From: Pantoea sp. CCBC3-3-1
GTDB lineage: Bacteria > Pseudomonadota > Gammaproteobacteria > Enterobacterales > Enterobacteriaceae
DNA length: 64,000 nt
Direction of reading: 5' to 3'
Assembly (NCBI RefSeq): GCF_007981265.1
Contig: NZ_CP034363.1
Coordinates: forward strand, 2,418,001 to 2,482,000
Each line of letters starts with the position of its first letter. The stretch's first letter is position 1. The translations under genes and the position numbers were made by a program. The notes under the pieces are model-generated. The model was not told the origin of the DNA. It saw only the letters and a list, made by a program, of their open reading frames with translations, and ran no database searches. Positions 1 to 9,598 of the stretch are shown here, in pieces.

Positions 1-308
1 GAAGCGAAAGCTAGCTGCCACCCCTGGCATCATTGAGCCAAATTCAATACTTACGGCAGGTAACGAAATATAACCCCGCGTTTTTTCGCACTCCGTTTAA
101 TTAAGCTCAACAAAACCCGCTGATTTCCCCCTACCACGGAGACAAGTGCGAAAGCCGCTTTCCCCCAGCCGATGGTTTAAGCATGATCTGAAGGAATTTG
201 CAGCGGTTAGCGTTTTTAAGATGAACCCGAACCGTTACTGGCTGTATTCGGCAGCGCGGTAGCGGTAATATGGGCATCTCAAAGTGTGTTGCTTGATAGT
301 GAGGTTCA
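1..308. other. Non-coding start of window
   Basis: I see no convincing gene here. The open frame antisense to 131-346 has no homology I recognise and runs into the lipoprotein gene on the other strand. The stretch probably holds the promoter of the lipoprotein gene at 309, whose ribosome site is a GAGG a few bases before the ATG. Confidence 0.4.
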
Positions 309-1127
309 ATGATTTGTCGTTTTACTCTGGCCGCTGTAATGGCCACCCTGACGCTGGCTGGCTGTGCAAGTCAGCATAAAAGCGAACCGAGCGCGCCAAC
401 CGAGTCGGCGGATACCCGCTTTTTTAAAGGCCCTGCGCAAATATCGGCAAATGACTTCTCTGAAGGTCCGACCGAAGTCAAAGTCTCGCACGTCATCAGC
501 CGTACGGATGATGGCTCGCCCATTTACGTCACCGTAGACGGTAACGATGCTGGCGCGATTATTCGTGGTCAGAGTCTGGAGCTGCACCTGCCCGCAGGCG
601 ATCATCAGATTGGGGGATATGTCCCTACACTGCTTGGCTTTGGCCGCGTAACCGTTCAGTCGATTAAAATCACCACCCGACCTGACCAGGTAAAACAGGT
701 CGCCTATTCCGTTACCCGCAGTAAACCTGCCTTTACTGAAAAAGCCGCAATACCGGTAACGACAGCTAAAGCGGCACCGGCACCAGAAAACATTAAGACG
801 GCAACAGCCGCCGTATCGACGCCTGCCACCACCACCAGCGCCGCGCCGGTCTCAACGCCAGCATCTTCTTCTGAAGCAGCAACGGCGACTCAGACAACGT
901 CAGCACCCGTAACCGCACCCGCTGCCGCGACAGTGCCGTCGGCCCCGGCAACGACGTCGACCACTGAGTCAGGCACCTCCGCTGAAACTCAATCTGCGCC
1001 AGCAACCACGTCGGGCACGGAAGCAACGGCTTCGAAAACAACCTCAACGTCTGAAACGGCGGCAGGTTCTGAATCTGCGTCGACGGAGAAAACCACGTCT
1101 GCCGAAGCCGCATCAACTCAGGGTTAA
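309..1127 (+). CDS. Putative lipoprotein with Thr/Ser/Ala-rich tail
   Basis: The 272-residue product starts with a short hydrophobic signal ending in the lipobox LAGC, so Cys19 is the likely lipidation site and the protein is probably anchored in the outer membrane. Residues 35 to about 140 form a folded-looking domain with a beta-rich segment around GDHQIGGYVP. From about residue 150 to the end the chain is almost entirely Ala, Thr, Ser, Pro and Glu, a low-complexity tail that may span periplasm or cell surface. I do not recognise the folded domain well enough to name a function. The gene stands alone, with a GAGG ribosome site before the chosen ATG and the convergent ahr gene downstream. 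Confidence 0.7.
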   Translation: MICRFTLAAVMATLTLAGCASQHKSEPSAPTESADTRFFKGPAQISANDFSEGPTEVKVSHVISRTDDGSPIYVTVDGNDAGAIIRGQSLELHLPAGDHQIGGYVPTLLGFGRVTVQSIKITTRPDQVKQVAYSVTRSKPAFTEKAAIPVTTAKAAPAPENIKTATAAVSTPATTTSAAPVSTPASSSEAATATQTTSAPVTAPAAATVPSAPATTSTTESGTSAETQSAPATTSGTEATASKTTSTSETAAGSESASTEKTTSAEAASTQG

Positions 1128-1222
1128 CGATCGCGCTACCCGAAATCATTCTTTCTGCAAGCGAAGGCACCATGCCTTCGTTTCGCCCCGCACTGAATCT
1201 CAGCGATAACATTCTGCTTCAA

Positions 1223-1257
1223 AACTAAAAAAAACGGCCACCCACAGGGTCGCCGTT
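1223..1257 (-). terminator. Rho-independent terminator of ahr
   Basis: Inverted repeat AACGGC / GCCGTT (1233-1238 and 1252-1257). The run of A residues before it on the plus strand gives a U tract when read on the minus strand, which fits termination of the ahr transcript. Confidence 0.6.
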
Positions 1258-1293
1258 GATGATGTGTAACGCGCAGCTAATCCGCGCGAAAAA

Positions 1294-2310
1294 TCAGAAG
1301 TCCGCTTTCAGTACTACACGGTAATTCGCCTTACCGGCACGCACGTGCTCCAGCGCGTCGTTGATCTTCGACATCGGGAAGAACTCAACTTTTGGCGCAA
1401 TATCGCGACGCGAAGCCAGTTTCAGCAGCGAACGCAGCTGGCCTGGTGAACCCGTTGAAGAACCGGTCAGCGCTTTATCACCCATAATCAGCTCGAAGGC
1501 AGACACTTCAAACGGCTTCATCACCGCACCGACGGTGTGGAACTTGCCTTTAGGCGCCAGCGCGGCGAAGTAAGGTTTCCAGTCCAGATCGACAGCAACG
1601 GTGCTGATAATCAGATCGAAGCTACCCGCCAGCGCTTTCAACGCCTCCGGATCGCGGCTGTTAACCACTTCATCCGCACCCATATCCAGAATCGACTGCT
1701 TTTTAGCAGGTGATGAGCTGAACGCCACCACTTCTGCGCCCAGCGCATGCAGCAGTTTAATAGCAATGTGGCCCAGGCCACCGATACCAATAACGCCAAC
1801 GCGGCTGGTCGCCGTGATGTTGCTCATCAGCAGCGGTTTGAATACGGTAATACCGCCACACAGCAGCGGACCGGCAGTCGTCGGATCCAGTTTTTCTGGC
1901 AGAGGAATAACCCACTGCCAGTCGGCACGCAGCTTCTCGGCAAAGCCGCCGTGGTTCAAAATGGTTGGCGTGGAGCCGTTTTCACAGTTAACGTGCTCGC
2001 CGTTAATACAGGCGTCGCAGTGCTGGCAGCTTTTAGCGGTCCAGCCAATGCCCACGCGCTGACCGACTTTCAGGCCCTTCGTTTTGGCGGCTTCGCCCAT
2101 TGCCGATACGCGACCAATAACTTCATGGCCTGCGATGGTCGGATAGCTGGATATGCCCCACTCGTTATCGATCATTGACAGATCAGAGTGGCAAACGCCG
2201 CAGTATTCCACTTCGACTTCGACTTCTTCTGCACTCAGCTCGGCAGCATCATACTCGTACAGTTCCAGTGCCTTGCCGGCTTCCATGGCTGCATAGCTTT
2301 TAATTTTCAT
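1294..2310 (-). CDS. ahr: Zinc-dependent NADPH aldehyde reductase Ahr
   Basis: This 338-residue medium-chain dehydrogenase closely resembles E. coli Ahr (formerly YjgB) over its whole length, including [15 protein letters not shown]. Catalytic zinc ligands are the Cys of GVCHSD and the His of GHEVIG. The structural zinc site is the four-Cys cluster in [15 protein letters not shown]. The Rossmann motif GIGGLGH near residue 178 binds the nucleotide. The family reduces a broad range of aldehydes to alcohols in the cytoplasm with NADPH. The gene is monocistronic, followed by a minus-strand terminator, and divergent from the srf operon. Start chosen to match the E. coli N-terminus. Confidence 0.9.
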   Translation of the reverse strand: MKIKSYAAMEAGKALELYEYDAAELSAEEVEVEVEYCGVCHSDLSMIDNEWGISSYPTIAGHEVIGRVSAMGEAAKTKGLKVGQRVGIGWTAKSCQHCDACINGEHVNCENGSTPTILNHGGFAEKLRADWQWVIPLPEKLDPTTAGPLLCGGITVFKPLLMSNITATSRVGVIGIGGLGHIAIKLLHALGAEVVAFSSSPAKKQSILDMGADEVVNSRDPEALKALAGSFDLIISTVAVDLDWKPYFAALAPKGKFHTVGAVMKPFEVSAFELIMGDKALTGSSTGSPGQLRSLLKLASRRDIAPKVEFFPMSKINDALEHVRAGKANYRVVLKADF

Positions 2311-2682
2311 TCGTTACCTCTGATGTGATTAACGTTTTGAGTCTAGCAAAGCAGGCTCGCTGACTATGCACCGAAACGAGTCATTATGCGGTAGGTTTGT
2401 ATCAATATGTAAAAATAGCAGACTATTTCAGCATAATGACGATGCCGGACAAGCCCACATATTACTGGTGAAATAATGCACGGTTAGTCGCCTTTTAAAA
2501 TCGCGCATAATTTCGCCATTTCTCTATTTAAATGAAGGTGTTCCAGACTTTTTTGGCCTTTATGAGCTGAGCAGACCCCGCTTTTATCGCTTATTTCTGC
2601 ATTTGATTTAAGTCTGCTGGGCTACAGTAAATAGAAATTTGGATTAAAACTTATTGAATCCTGACAAAAAAGGTCTTTTTGC
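2311..2682. other. Divergent ahr / srfA control region
   Basis: A 372-base AT-rich gap between two divergent genes. It must hold promoters for both. I did not find a clear operator; an AAGG-type ribosome site precedes the GTG start of srfA. Confidence 0.4.
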
Positions 2683-4173
2683 GTGGCAAAATTATTCTTA
2701 CGCAGCGGAAGTCTGGACGCGGTGCTCCCTCTCGGTGAAAATGGCCAGCCTGTCTGGCTGTCGGCCCTGCAACTACGAGAGACGCTGCGTCTGAGAAAAC
2801 AGCAGCAGATAGCGGATTGTCTGGCTATTCCTCAGCCCAACGATGCGGGCGATCGCCTTGACTGGTATTCCCCGATTTCCGGTAAAGTCACCTCATGGGC
2901 CGCCGCCAGCGACAGCTCTCGTTCCCATGCGCTCAACCAGCTTGTCGCCTGTCAGCAGGCGGTGGCCGATATGTGTCAGCGTGCGCAGAAATCAGAAAAA
3001 ACCAGCCAGAAACTGTTTGGTGCGCTGCTGGCGAAAGCCATTCAGTTTCCCGATCAGAACTTTGTCTATCTGGTGGGCGGCAAACCGGTGTTAACCTTCT
3101 GGGGCTTTGTCAGCCTGGAGAAAAAAAATCGTCAGGATCCGCTGGACTGCCTGCGGGCGGTTGAAGAAGATGAGCCGCCGCTCTCGCTGTCGAAAATGGT
3201 GGCTACCGTCGCGCCTGCGGTTGTTTCTGCACCGGTAATCGCCGCACCGGAGCCAGCCCCGGCCGCGCCCGTTGTGGAGGCCAGTCCTGAACCCGTCGCG
3301 GTGAAAACGGAGCTCCCTGCGGATGCGGTGACTTATGCAGCATTGGATCCTGCCTCTCCTCCGGCGCCTGCTCAGGCTACGGCCGAGCCCGACCGCCCGG
3401 CGGCGAAAAAGCCGTCAGGCATTAAAGGTCAGCTGCTGCGTTATGGCTGGATCCTGCCCACGGCGGCTCTGCTGGTGGTGTTTGGCGTGCAGATGAAAAA
3501 CTATCTCGCTGCACCCTCTGGCGATAAAGCCGCTCAGCCACCGGCACAGTCGAATCCGCAACCTGTCCCCGCGCCTGAAGCGCAGACCTCAACGGCCGCG
3601 CCAGCCTCCACGGAACAGGCAAAACCTGCACCGGCGGCCGTTCAGACCCCCACGCTGCCGGTTAGCTCTGCCAGCGTGGCGCCGACCCAGCAGCCTGCCG
3701 CTACCGAACCTGCGGCAGTGCAAGCCACGCCAACAGAACCTGCGGCTAACGCCACACCGGCATCCGTTGCTGTTCTGCCACCGGCAGGCAAAGACGATCT
3801 GGTGCTGCCCCCGGATGCGGTCAAGCGAGGCTCTACCCGATTCCTTAACGGCAACTGGCGCGTCATCGTGGGCATCAAAACCCCACTGACCGGCAAGCCA
3901 CCGATTTTGCGTTACCAGATAAAGAACGGCAAAGGCCAGGCCTTGATGACTCAGGGCGACGGCACCGTCTGCCGCGTTGATGTATACGCCGGATTGATGC
4001 AGTCAGGCAATCTGGTGATTAACAGCCGTACAAAAGCCCGTTGCAGTGACGGCGCGCGTTACCAGATGCCCGAGCTGGTCTGTACTCAGGGAGCCACGGG
4101 CGCGGCAGCATGCAGCGGCCAGTACGATGCCGACACGGTATTACCGATGACGATGAAGCGCGAGAGTAAATAA
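2683..4173 (+). CDS. srfA: SrfA-type membrane-anchored protein
   Basis: First gene of a three-gene operon with srfB and srfC. The 496-residue product starts at a GTG. Residues 1 to about 160 form a soluble domain. A Pro/Ala-rich linker follows, then a single membrane segment near residues 250-272 (YGWILPTAALLVVFGVQM), a second Pro/Ala/Thr-rich linker, and a C-terminal domain from about residue 365. That domain contains four cysteines (in GTVCRVD, KARCSDG, ELVCTQ and AACSGQ), which could form disulfides in the periplasm. The layout suggests a cytoplasmic N-domain tethered to a periplasmic C-domain. The identification rests mainly on the srfB and srfC neighbours; molecular function is unknown. 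Its TAA overlaps the ATG of srfB by one base. Confidence 0.75.
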   Translation: MAKLFLRSGSLDAVLPLGENGQPVWLSALQLRETLRLRKQQQIADCLAIPQPNDAGDRLDWYSPISGKVTSWAAASDSSRSHALNQLVACQQAVADMCQRAQKSEKTSQKLFGALLAKAIQFPDQNFVYLVGGKPVLTFWGFVSLEKKNRQDPLDCLRAVEEDEPPLSLSKMVATVAPAVVSAPVIAAPEPAPAAPVVEASPEPVAVKTELPADAVTYAALDPASPPAPAQATAEPDRPAAKKPSGIKGQLLRYGWILPTAALLVVFGVQMKNYLAAPSGDKAAQPPAQSNPQPVPAPEAQTSTAAPASTEQAKPAPAAVQTPTLPVSSASVAPTQQPAATEPAAVQATPTEPAANATPASVAVLPPAGKDDLVLPPDAVKRGSTRFLNGNWRVIVGIKTPLTGKPPILRYQIKNGKGQALMTQGDGTVCRVDVYAGLMQSGNLVINSRTKARCSDGARYQMPELVCTQGATGAAACSGQYDADTVLPMTMKRESK

Positions 4174-7160
4174 TGATGCTGGCGACAATCGCTGATTTTA
4201 AACCGAATATGACGCTGATTCAGAACAGTGGCATTCAGTTCCTTGACTACGCTCTGACCCCGGAGCTGGACGCGGATATGCCCGGGAAATTTGTGCGGCA
4301 AACGGCAAACGGCCCGCTGTTACGCCTGAATTTTAACGCGCAGAGCGGCAAATACATGCTGCCCATTAGCGTGGGCGGGATGCCGGAAGTGGTAAAGCCC
4401 GAGTTCAGTTTCCCGCTGGCACAGTCGCTGGCGTTGCTGGACGGCATCTGGCTGCCGCTGCCTTTTCTGCGCTTTAATCCCCCCCGCACCTTTATTGGCG
4501 GCCCGGACAACTGGGCGCGGGTGCAGATTGTGGCGCTGGACAAGCCCGACGCCAACGGCAATACACACCGTGTTTGTTTCGCTTTTGAAACGCGTGTCTG
4601 GCCGGAAGGCGAAGACGAATCGCTGGCCCTGAATGAAAGCGATGTAAAAAACGGCGTCAGTTTTGCGCTTGCTCACGGCAGCGACGAGCTGGGTGAGTTT
4701 CTCGATCATACCTGGATTGATGGCTGGCTGCGCGAGGTGTTCAGCCAGCAGGCTGCCAGCCGCGAGCAGCGTCCTCAGGTCAACATCCGCTCCGCGCTGC
4801 GCGAATTTGAATATCAGGCGCACTACCTGAATATTTTGCATATGCTGGGCCACCAGCTGACGCTGCCGGAGCTGAAAATCAGCGCCGCTACGCTTCAGGA
4901 ACCCGCCATTCCGGTCGACCTGATCCTGGACGTGGGCAACTCGCATACCTGCGGCATCATGGTTGAGGATCATGTCGATGACCATCATGGGTTGAAACAC
5001 ACTTATGAACTGCACATGCGCGATCTGACCTCACCGCATCAGCTTTACAACGAGCTGTTTGAGAGCCGCGTGGAGTTTGCTCAGGCCAGTTTTGGCAAAC
5101 AGAACTTCTCGGTAGAGAGCGGCCGTGATGACGCCTTTATCTGGCCATCCATTACCCGCGTCGGCCGTGAAGCCAGTCATCTGGCGCTGCAACGTCTGGG
5201 CACCGAAGGTGCAACCGGTATCTCCAGCCCGCGCCGCTATTTATGGGATGAAGAGAGCTATACGCCAGGCTGGCGCTTCAGCCGTACGCCGGGCAACGCC
5301 GCGCAGGAACCGCTGGCCACCGCCGCACCGTTAACTTTTCTGGTCAATGATGAAGGTCAGCCGCTGTACAACCAGCCGCTGGAAGAGCGTCTGCCGGTAT
5401 TTTCCCCACAGTACAGCCGCAGTTCGGTGATGAGCTTTATGCTTTCTGAACTGCTGGCACAGGCGCTGATGCAGATGAACAGCCCGGCACAGCGTCAAAA
5501 AATGCTGCACAGCAGCGCCCCGCGCCAGCTGCGTAATATCATCCTGACACTGCCCTCCGCCATGCCGAAACCCGAACGTGAAATATTCCGCCGCCGGATG
5601 ATCGAAGCGATCGCGCTGGTGTGGAAAGCGATGGGCTGGCATCCGGCCGACGATGACTTCAGCAGCGCCAAAGACAAGGCGAAAAGCCAGGTGCCGGTGC
5701 CGGAAGTCCAAATGGAATGGGATGAAGCGACCTGCGGCCAAATGGTTTATCTGTATAACGAAACGCAGGTGAACTTTGGCGGCCGTGCGGAGGCGTTCTT
5801 CATCAGTATGGCGCGTCCCGACCGCGCGCGTGCCGCTGATGAACCGGTTGGAAAAACGCTGCGCATCGCCTCGATTGATATCGGCGGCGGCACGACTGAC
5901 CTCGCTATCACGCAATACCGACTGGACGATGGCGTCGGTAACAACGTCAAAATTATGCCGCGACTGCTGTTCCGTGAAGGCTTTAAGCTGGCCGGGGATG
6001 ATATTTTACTGGACGTGATCCAGCTGTACGTTCTGCCTGCATTGCAATCGGCCTTTAAGCAGGCCGGCATGGTCAATCCGGAAGGCGTGATGACCCGCCT
6101 GTTTGGTCATGAAGGTCGTCTGGATGGTCATTCCACGCTGCGCCAGCAGGTCACGCTGCAAATCTTTATTCCGCTGGGCCAGGCGATTCTGGAGGCTTAC
6201 GAACAGTTCGATCCGCTGGAGCTGAATGCCGAAGTGGATGCACGTTTCGGCGAGTTACTGGCGCAGAAACCCACGCAAAAGCTGTTGGACTATATCAACC
6301 GTGAAATTCAGCGTGAGCTGCCGGGCGAGGCCGAAGCCTTTGATATTCTGAGCGTGTCGCTGATCGTCAAGCTGAGCAAGCTGCATGCGGAATTCCTCTC
6401 ACCGCGGATGAACATTACCCAGAGCCTGCGCTCGATGTCGGAAGTGGTTGCGGTTTATGACTGCGACGTACTGTTGCTGACCGGCCGCCCTTCGCGTTTT
6501 CCTGGCGTGCAGGCGCTGTTCCGTCATCTTCAGCCGCTGCCGGTCAGCCGTATTCTTTCGCTGGATGGCTATCATACTAATGACTGGTATCCGTTCAACA
6601 AACAGGGCCGTATTGAAAATCCGAAATCGACCGCCGCCGTCGGTGCGATGCTGTGCCTGCTTTCACTGGATTTACGCCTCGCCAATTTCTGGTTTAAAGC
6701 GGGCGACTTCCAGCCTTATTCCACCATCCGCTATCTGGGTATGCTGGACGGCAACGGCGCTCTGACCAGTGAAAACGTCTGGTATGGCGATATCGATCTT
6801 GATGATGAAAAGTTTGCGCTGGATCCTCGCGAGCGCTTCCAGGTGCGCGGCGCACTGACGCTGGGTTTCCGTCAGCTGGATAACGACCGCTGGCCGGCTT
6901 CCCCGCTCTACACGCTGTCGATAGCCGATCCGCAGCTGGCACGCAGTGTGGCGGGCGATAAAGTCCTAAAAATTAAGCTGGCAGTAGCCAAAACCGAGGG
7001 CGAATTCGGCCCGGAAAGATTCGACATTACCGAAGCGACGCTGGATGACGGCACGCGCGTACCGCTGGAGCATCTGCGCCTGAAACTGAATACCTTAGCC
7101 AGCAGCGGATCGGGTTTAACCCATTACTGGATTGACAGTGGGAGCGTATACAAAAAATGA
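4173..7160 (+). CDS. srfB: Virulence factor SrfB, actin/Hsp70-fold ATPase-like
   Basis: The 995-residue protein matches the SrfB family as I know it: very large, start near MLATIADFKPNM, and always encoded between srfA and srfC. Two motifs of the actin/Hsp70/sugar-kinase fold are visible: a phosphate-1 type loop DLILDVGNSHTCG near residue 249 and a phosphate-2 type IDIGGGTTDLAI near residue 567, so ATP binding is likely. No membrane segment is seen. Salmonella SrfB was named as an SsrB-activated protein, but its biochemical role is not established. Translation is coupled on both sides: TAATG with srfA, and ATGA with srfC. The second in-frame ATG at 4176 could also be the start. Confidence 0.88.
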   Translation: MMLATIADFKPNMTLIQNSGIQFLDYALTPELDADMPGKFVRQTANGPLLRLNFNAQSGKYMLPISVGGMPEVVKPEFSFPLAQSLALLDGIWLPLPFLRFNPPRTFIGGPDNWARVQIVALDKPDANGNTHRVCFAFETRVWPEGEDESLALNESDVKNGVSFALAHGSDELGEFLDHTWIDGWLREVFSQQAASREQRPQVNIRSALREFEYQAHYLNILHMLGHQLTLPELKISAATLQEPAIPVDLILDVGNSHTCGIMVEDHVDDHHGLKHTYELHMRDLTSPHQLYNELFESRVEFAQASFGKQNFSVESGRDDAFIWPSITRVGREASHLALQRLGTEGATGISSPRRYLWDEESYTPGWRFSRTPGNAAQEPLATAAPLTFLVNDEGQPLYNQPLEERLPVFSPQYSRSSVMSFMLSELLAQALMQMNSPAQRQKMLHSSAPRQLRNIILTLPSAMPKPEREIFRRRMIEAIALVWKAMGWHPADDDFSSAKDKAKSQVPVPEVQMEWDEATCGQMVYLYNETQVNFGGRAEAFFISMARPDRARAADEPVGKTLRIASIDIGGGTTDLAITQYRLDDGVGNNVKIMPRLLFREGFKLAGDDILLDVIQLYVLPALQSAFKQAGMVNPEGVMTRLFGHEGRLDGHSTLRQQVTLQIFIPLGQAILEAYEQFDPLELNAEVDARFGELLAQKPTQKLLDYINREIQRELPGEAEAFDILSVSLIVKLSKLHAEFLSPRMNITQSLRSMSEVVAVYDCDVLLLTGRPSRFPGVQALFRHLQPLPVSRILSLDGYHTNDWYPFNKQGRIENPKSTAAVGAMLCLLSLDLRLANFWFKAGDFQPYSTIRYLGMLDGNGALTSENVWYGDIDLDDEKFALDPRERFQVRGALTLGFRQLDNDRWPASPLYTLSIADPQLARSVAGDKVLKIKLAVAKTEGEFGPERFDITEATLDDGTRVPLEHLRLKLNTLASSGSGLTHYWIDSGSVYKK

Positions 7161-9547
7161 AACCGTTGACGCCTAAGCAGTTGTCGGGGCAGTTCGGCAG
7201 AAAACTGGAAACCGTCGCGAAAGGCATCGGTCAATCCATCAGCTGGCTTGCAAGCGCACGTGAAACGGCGCCACGCCTGAACCTTGAGGCCGATCGCCTC
7301 GGCGTCAGGCTGCGTCGCCAGCAGAATAAAGCCACGTATCTGGCGGAAGCCGCCGGGAAAGAGAGCGCGCTGGGCTTTTTCGGCCTGTCGCAGGCGGGAA
7401 AGTCCTATCTGATCTCGGCGCTGGCCGCCAGTGAAAAAGGCCGGATGGAGATTGCGCTGGGCAACGTCACCTTTGATTATGCCCAGCTGAACCCACAGCA
7501 GCAAACCGGCACCATGGTGATGCGTTTTAGCGGCCAGCAAATCCGCGTCGATAATGAATGGCCGGTTCAGCTGGCGCTGTTAAGCGAAGAAGAAATTGTT
7601 GCCGTGCTGGTGGAGCTGTGGGCTAAGCGCGAGACCGATCCCTCTGCTATTCCTGACGAGCAGCAAATTGCCGAACGCCTGAAAACGGTAGCGATGTACC
7701 GGCAGCCGCAGGAAACCGACGGGCTGAGCAGTAATAACGTCGTGGCGTTATGGGATCGGCTTTCTGCTGCCCAGCTGGTCAGTAGCAAAGCGCTCGAAAC
7801 CCATTTCTGGCCGCTGGCGGTAGAGTTAGCCCCCATGCTCAGCGTGGATGATCGGGCCCGCCTGTTCTCCCTGTTGTGGGGTGAAGATCGCGAACTGACC
7901 GCACTCTACCGACAGCTGGCCCACGTCTTACATCACCTTTCTGGCGCTTCCCGCGTGCTGGCCCCATTGTCGATAGTGGAAGATCCTGCGTTAAGCGTGC
8001 TGAATACCCATGGCCTGCGCTATTTCAATGCGTCAACCGATCGCGTGATCCAGGTTGTTCCGCAACATAATGGCCGCAGCCTGAAACCGGTCAACCTTGC
8101 ACAGGCCGAACTGAGCCTGCTTGCGCGCGAAGTTTTACTGCCGCTTTACAGCGCGCCGCAGGAAACTCTTTTTGAACAGGTTGATTTACTTGACTATCCG
8201 GGTTTTGAAGATGCTGCCGTGCTGCCAGACGATGCGCATCATGAGCTGGCGCTGGCTTTTATCAGCGCCAAACGCCCTTTCCTGCTGACCCGCGCGGCCG
8301 AGCGTCAGGAAGTGAATATGCTGATGGTGTGCAGCGCCTGTAGCCAGCGCTCGGACACCCGCATCGTGGGCCGCGTGCTGGATAACTGGGTGAAACAGAC
8401 TCAGGGAGAGAACAGCCAGGTTCGCAGCCGCCGTAAGCCCGGTCTGATTTGGGCGCTGACGCCTTTCGACCAGCGAGTGACCCATGGTCACAACTATGAT
8501 GCCGCCGTGCAGCGCTATGTCGGCAACCCTGGCGATGCCTGGGGATCGATGCTGGCGATGGACGATAAAGGCGTGAAGCGCATGGCTGGCTGGCTGATGA
8601 CCGAGATCAATCGTGAAAACAAAATGACGCGGTTGCAGGAACAGCTCGATGAGATAAAACGAGAACTGCGGGAAAACCTGCTGGGCCGCTGGTATCTGGC
8701 ATCGGAAAAAGAAGAGCCGCAGGCTCGCCTGCGCGTCGCTGAATCTTTACTCAAAGCGTTGCAGGCGAGAACCGGCGTCCACGGCGAGCTGCTTGAACGT
8801 CTGTTGCCCTCGCGCGAAACGCTGCGCCATCTCTTTATGCAGCATCAGCATCGGGCCAGCCGTCCGCTGGTTGAAGAGTATGCGCTGACCGAAGAGGATC
8901 CTTTTGGTATCGGAATGAGCATTGATCTGCTCAGCGATGAACCCGTACCGGGCCTGCTTAACGCACCTGAAAACGCCGCTGAAGATGAACCCGAGGCCGA
9001 ATTTGCGCAGCAGGTTTATCGTCACTGGATTAACGTATTGCGCCAGCTGCCCGAGCAGAGCGCGCTGTTAGAACTGCTGGGTGTCACAAAACCGACGCTG
9101 GAAATGCTAACCGAAGAGCTGGTCACGGCCAGTATCCGGCTAAATATTGAAGCCGCACTGGTAAAAATCCTTACTGACAATGATGCCCAAGGTACGCCGC
9201 CAGAACTGCTGGCTGACCGTCAGGTTTCCAGAGCGATGAGCGTATTAGGTGATTTTGTTGCCTGGCTCGGCTTCCAGCACATTCCTGAAGCACAGCGTCC
9301 GGACAGCAAAATCAACCGTGGACAGAAGATTTTCGCCAAGCCGGAAACACAAACGGCCAGTTTGGGGCCAGGCCAGCGTCTGACGAAACTGGCGCTCAAA
9401 CCCAATAATCATGCCGCCTATTACATTTATGACTGGCTGGTGGGGTTGAATGAGATGATCCTGCAAAATGCCGGTTATTCTGCCGCCCGTGAAATCGACA
9501 GCGAACATCGTGAACGGCTGGCGGAAATATTGAAACAGGTCAAATAA
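7157..9547 (+). CDS. srfC: Virulence factor SrfC, dynamin-like P-loop protein
   Basis: The 796-residue protein carries a P-loop GLSQAGKS at residues 76-83 and a DYPGFED segment near residue 345 that fits a GTPase G3 (DxxG) motif. A helical, charged region follows. This is the SrfC family, whose members look like large dynamin-like or related P-loop NTPases. No membrane segment is obvious. The start is the ATG in an ATGA overlap with srfB, so the two proteins are probably made in fixed ratio. A strong terminator follows directly, closing the operon. Its nucleotide preference and target are unknown; partnership with SrfA and SrfB is inferred from the gene order. Confidence 0.85.
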   Translation: MKPLTPKQLSGQFGRKLETVAKGIGQSISWLASARETAPRLNLEADRLGVRLRRQQNKATYLAEAAGKESALGFFGLSQAGKSYLISALAASEKGRMEIALGNVTFDYAQLNPQQQTGTMVMRFSGQQIRVDNEWPVQLALLSEEEIVAVLVELWAKRETDPSAIPDEQQIAERLKTVAMYRQPQETDGLSSNNVVALWDRLSAAQLVSSKALETHFWPLAVELAPMLSVDDRARLFSLLWGEDRELTALYRQLAHVLHHLSGASRVLAPLSIVEDPALSVLNTHGLRYFNASTDRVIQVVPQHNGRSLKPVNLAQAELSLLAREVLLPLYSAPQETLFEQVDLLDYPGFEDAAVLPDDAHHELALAFISAKRPFLLTRAAERQEVNMLMVCSACSQRSDTRIVGRVLDNWVKQTQGENSQVRSRRKPGLIWALTPFDQRVTHGHNYDAAVQRYVGNPGDAWGSMLAMDDKGVKRMAGWLMTEINRENKMTRLQEQLDEIKRELRENLLGRWYLASEKEEPQARLRVAESLLKALQARTGVHGELLERLLPSRETLRHLFMQHQHRASRPLVEEYALTEEDPFGIGMSIDLLSDEPVPGLLNAPENAAEDEPEAEFAQQVYRHWINVLRQLPEQSALLELLGVTKPTLEMLTEELVTASIRLNIEAALVKILTDNDAQGTPPELLADRQVSRAMSVLGDFVAWLGFQHIPEAQRPDSKINRGQKIFAKPETQTASLGPGQRLTKLALKPNNHAAYYIYDWLVGLNEMILQNAGYSAAREIDSEHRERLAEILKQVK

Positions 9548-9558
9548 CGACTGGTTAT

Positions 9559-9582
9559 AAAAGGCGGCCAGTGCCGCCTTTT
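9559..9582. terminator. Bidirectional terminator, srfC / M60 gene
   Basis: Perfect ten-base stem AAAAGGCGGC (9559-9568) and GCCGCCTTTT (9573-9582) with a four-base loop. It lies just past srfC and 17 bases from the stop of the convergent metalloprotease gene, so it can serve both. Confidence 0.85.
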
Positions 9583-9598
9583 AAGCAGAACAAGCGAA

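Noticed and set aside
131..346. Minus-strand open frame at the window start
   Set aside because: No recognisable domain, overlaps the start of the lipoprotein gene on the other strand, and has no clear ribosome site.
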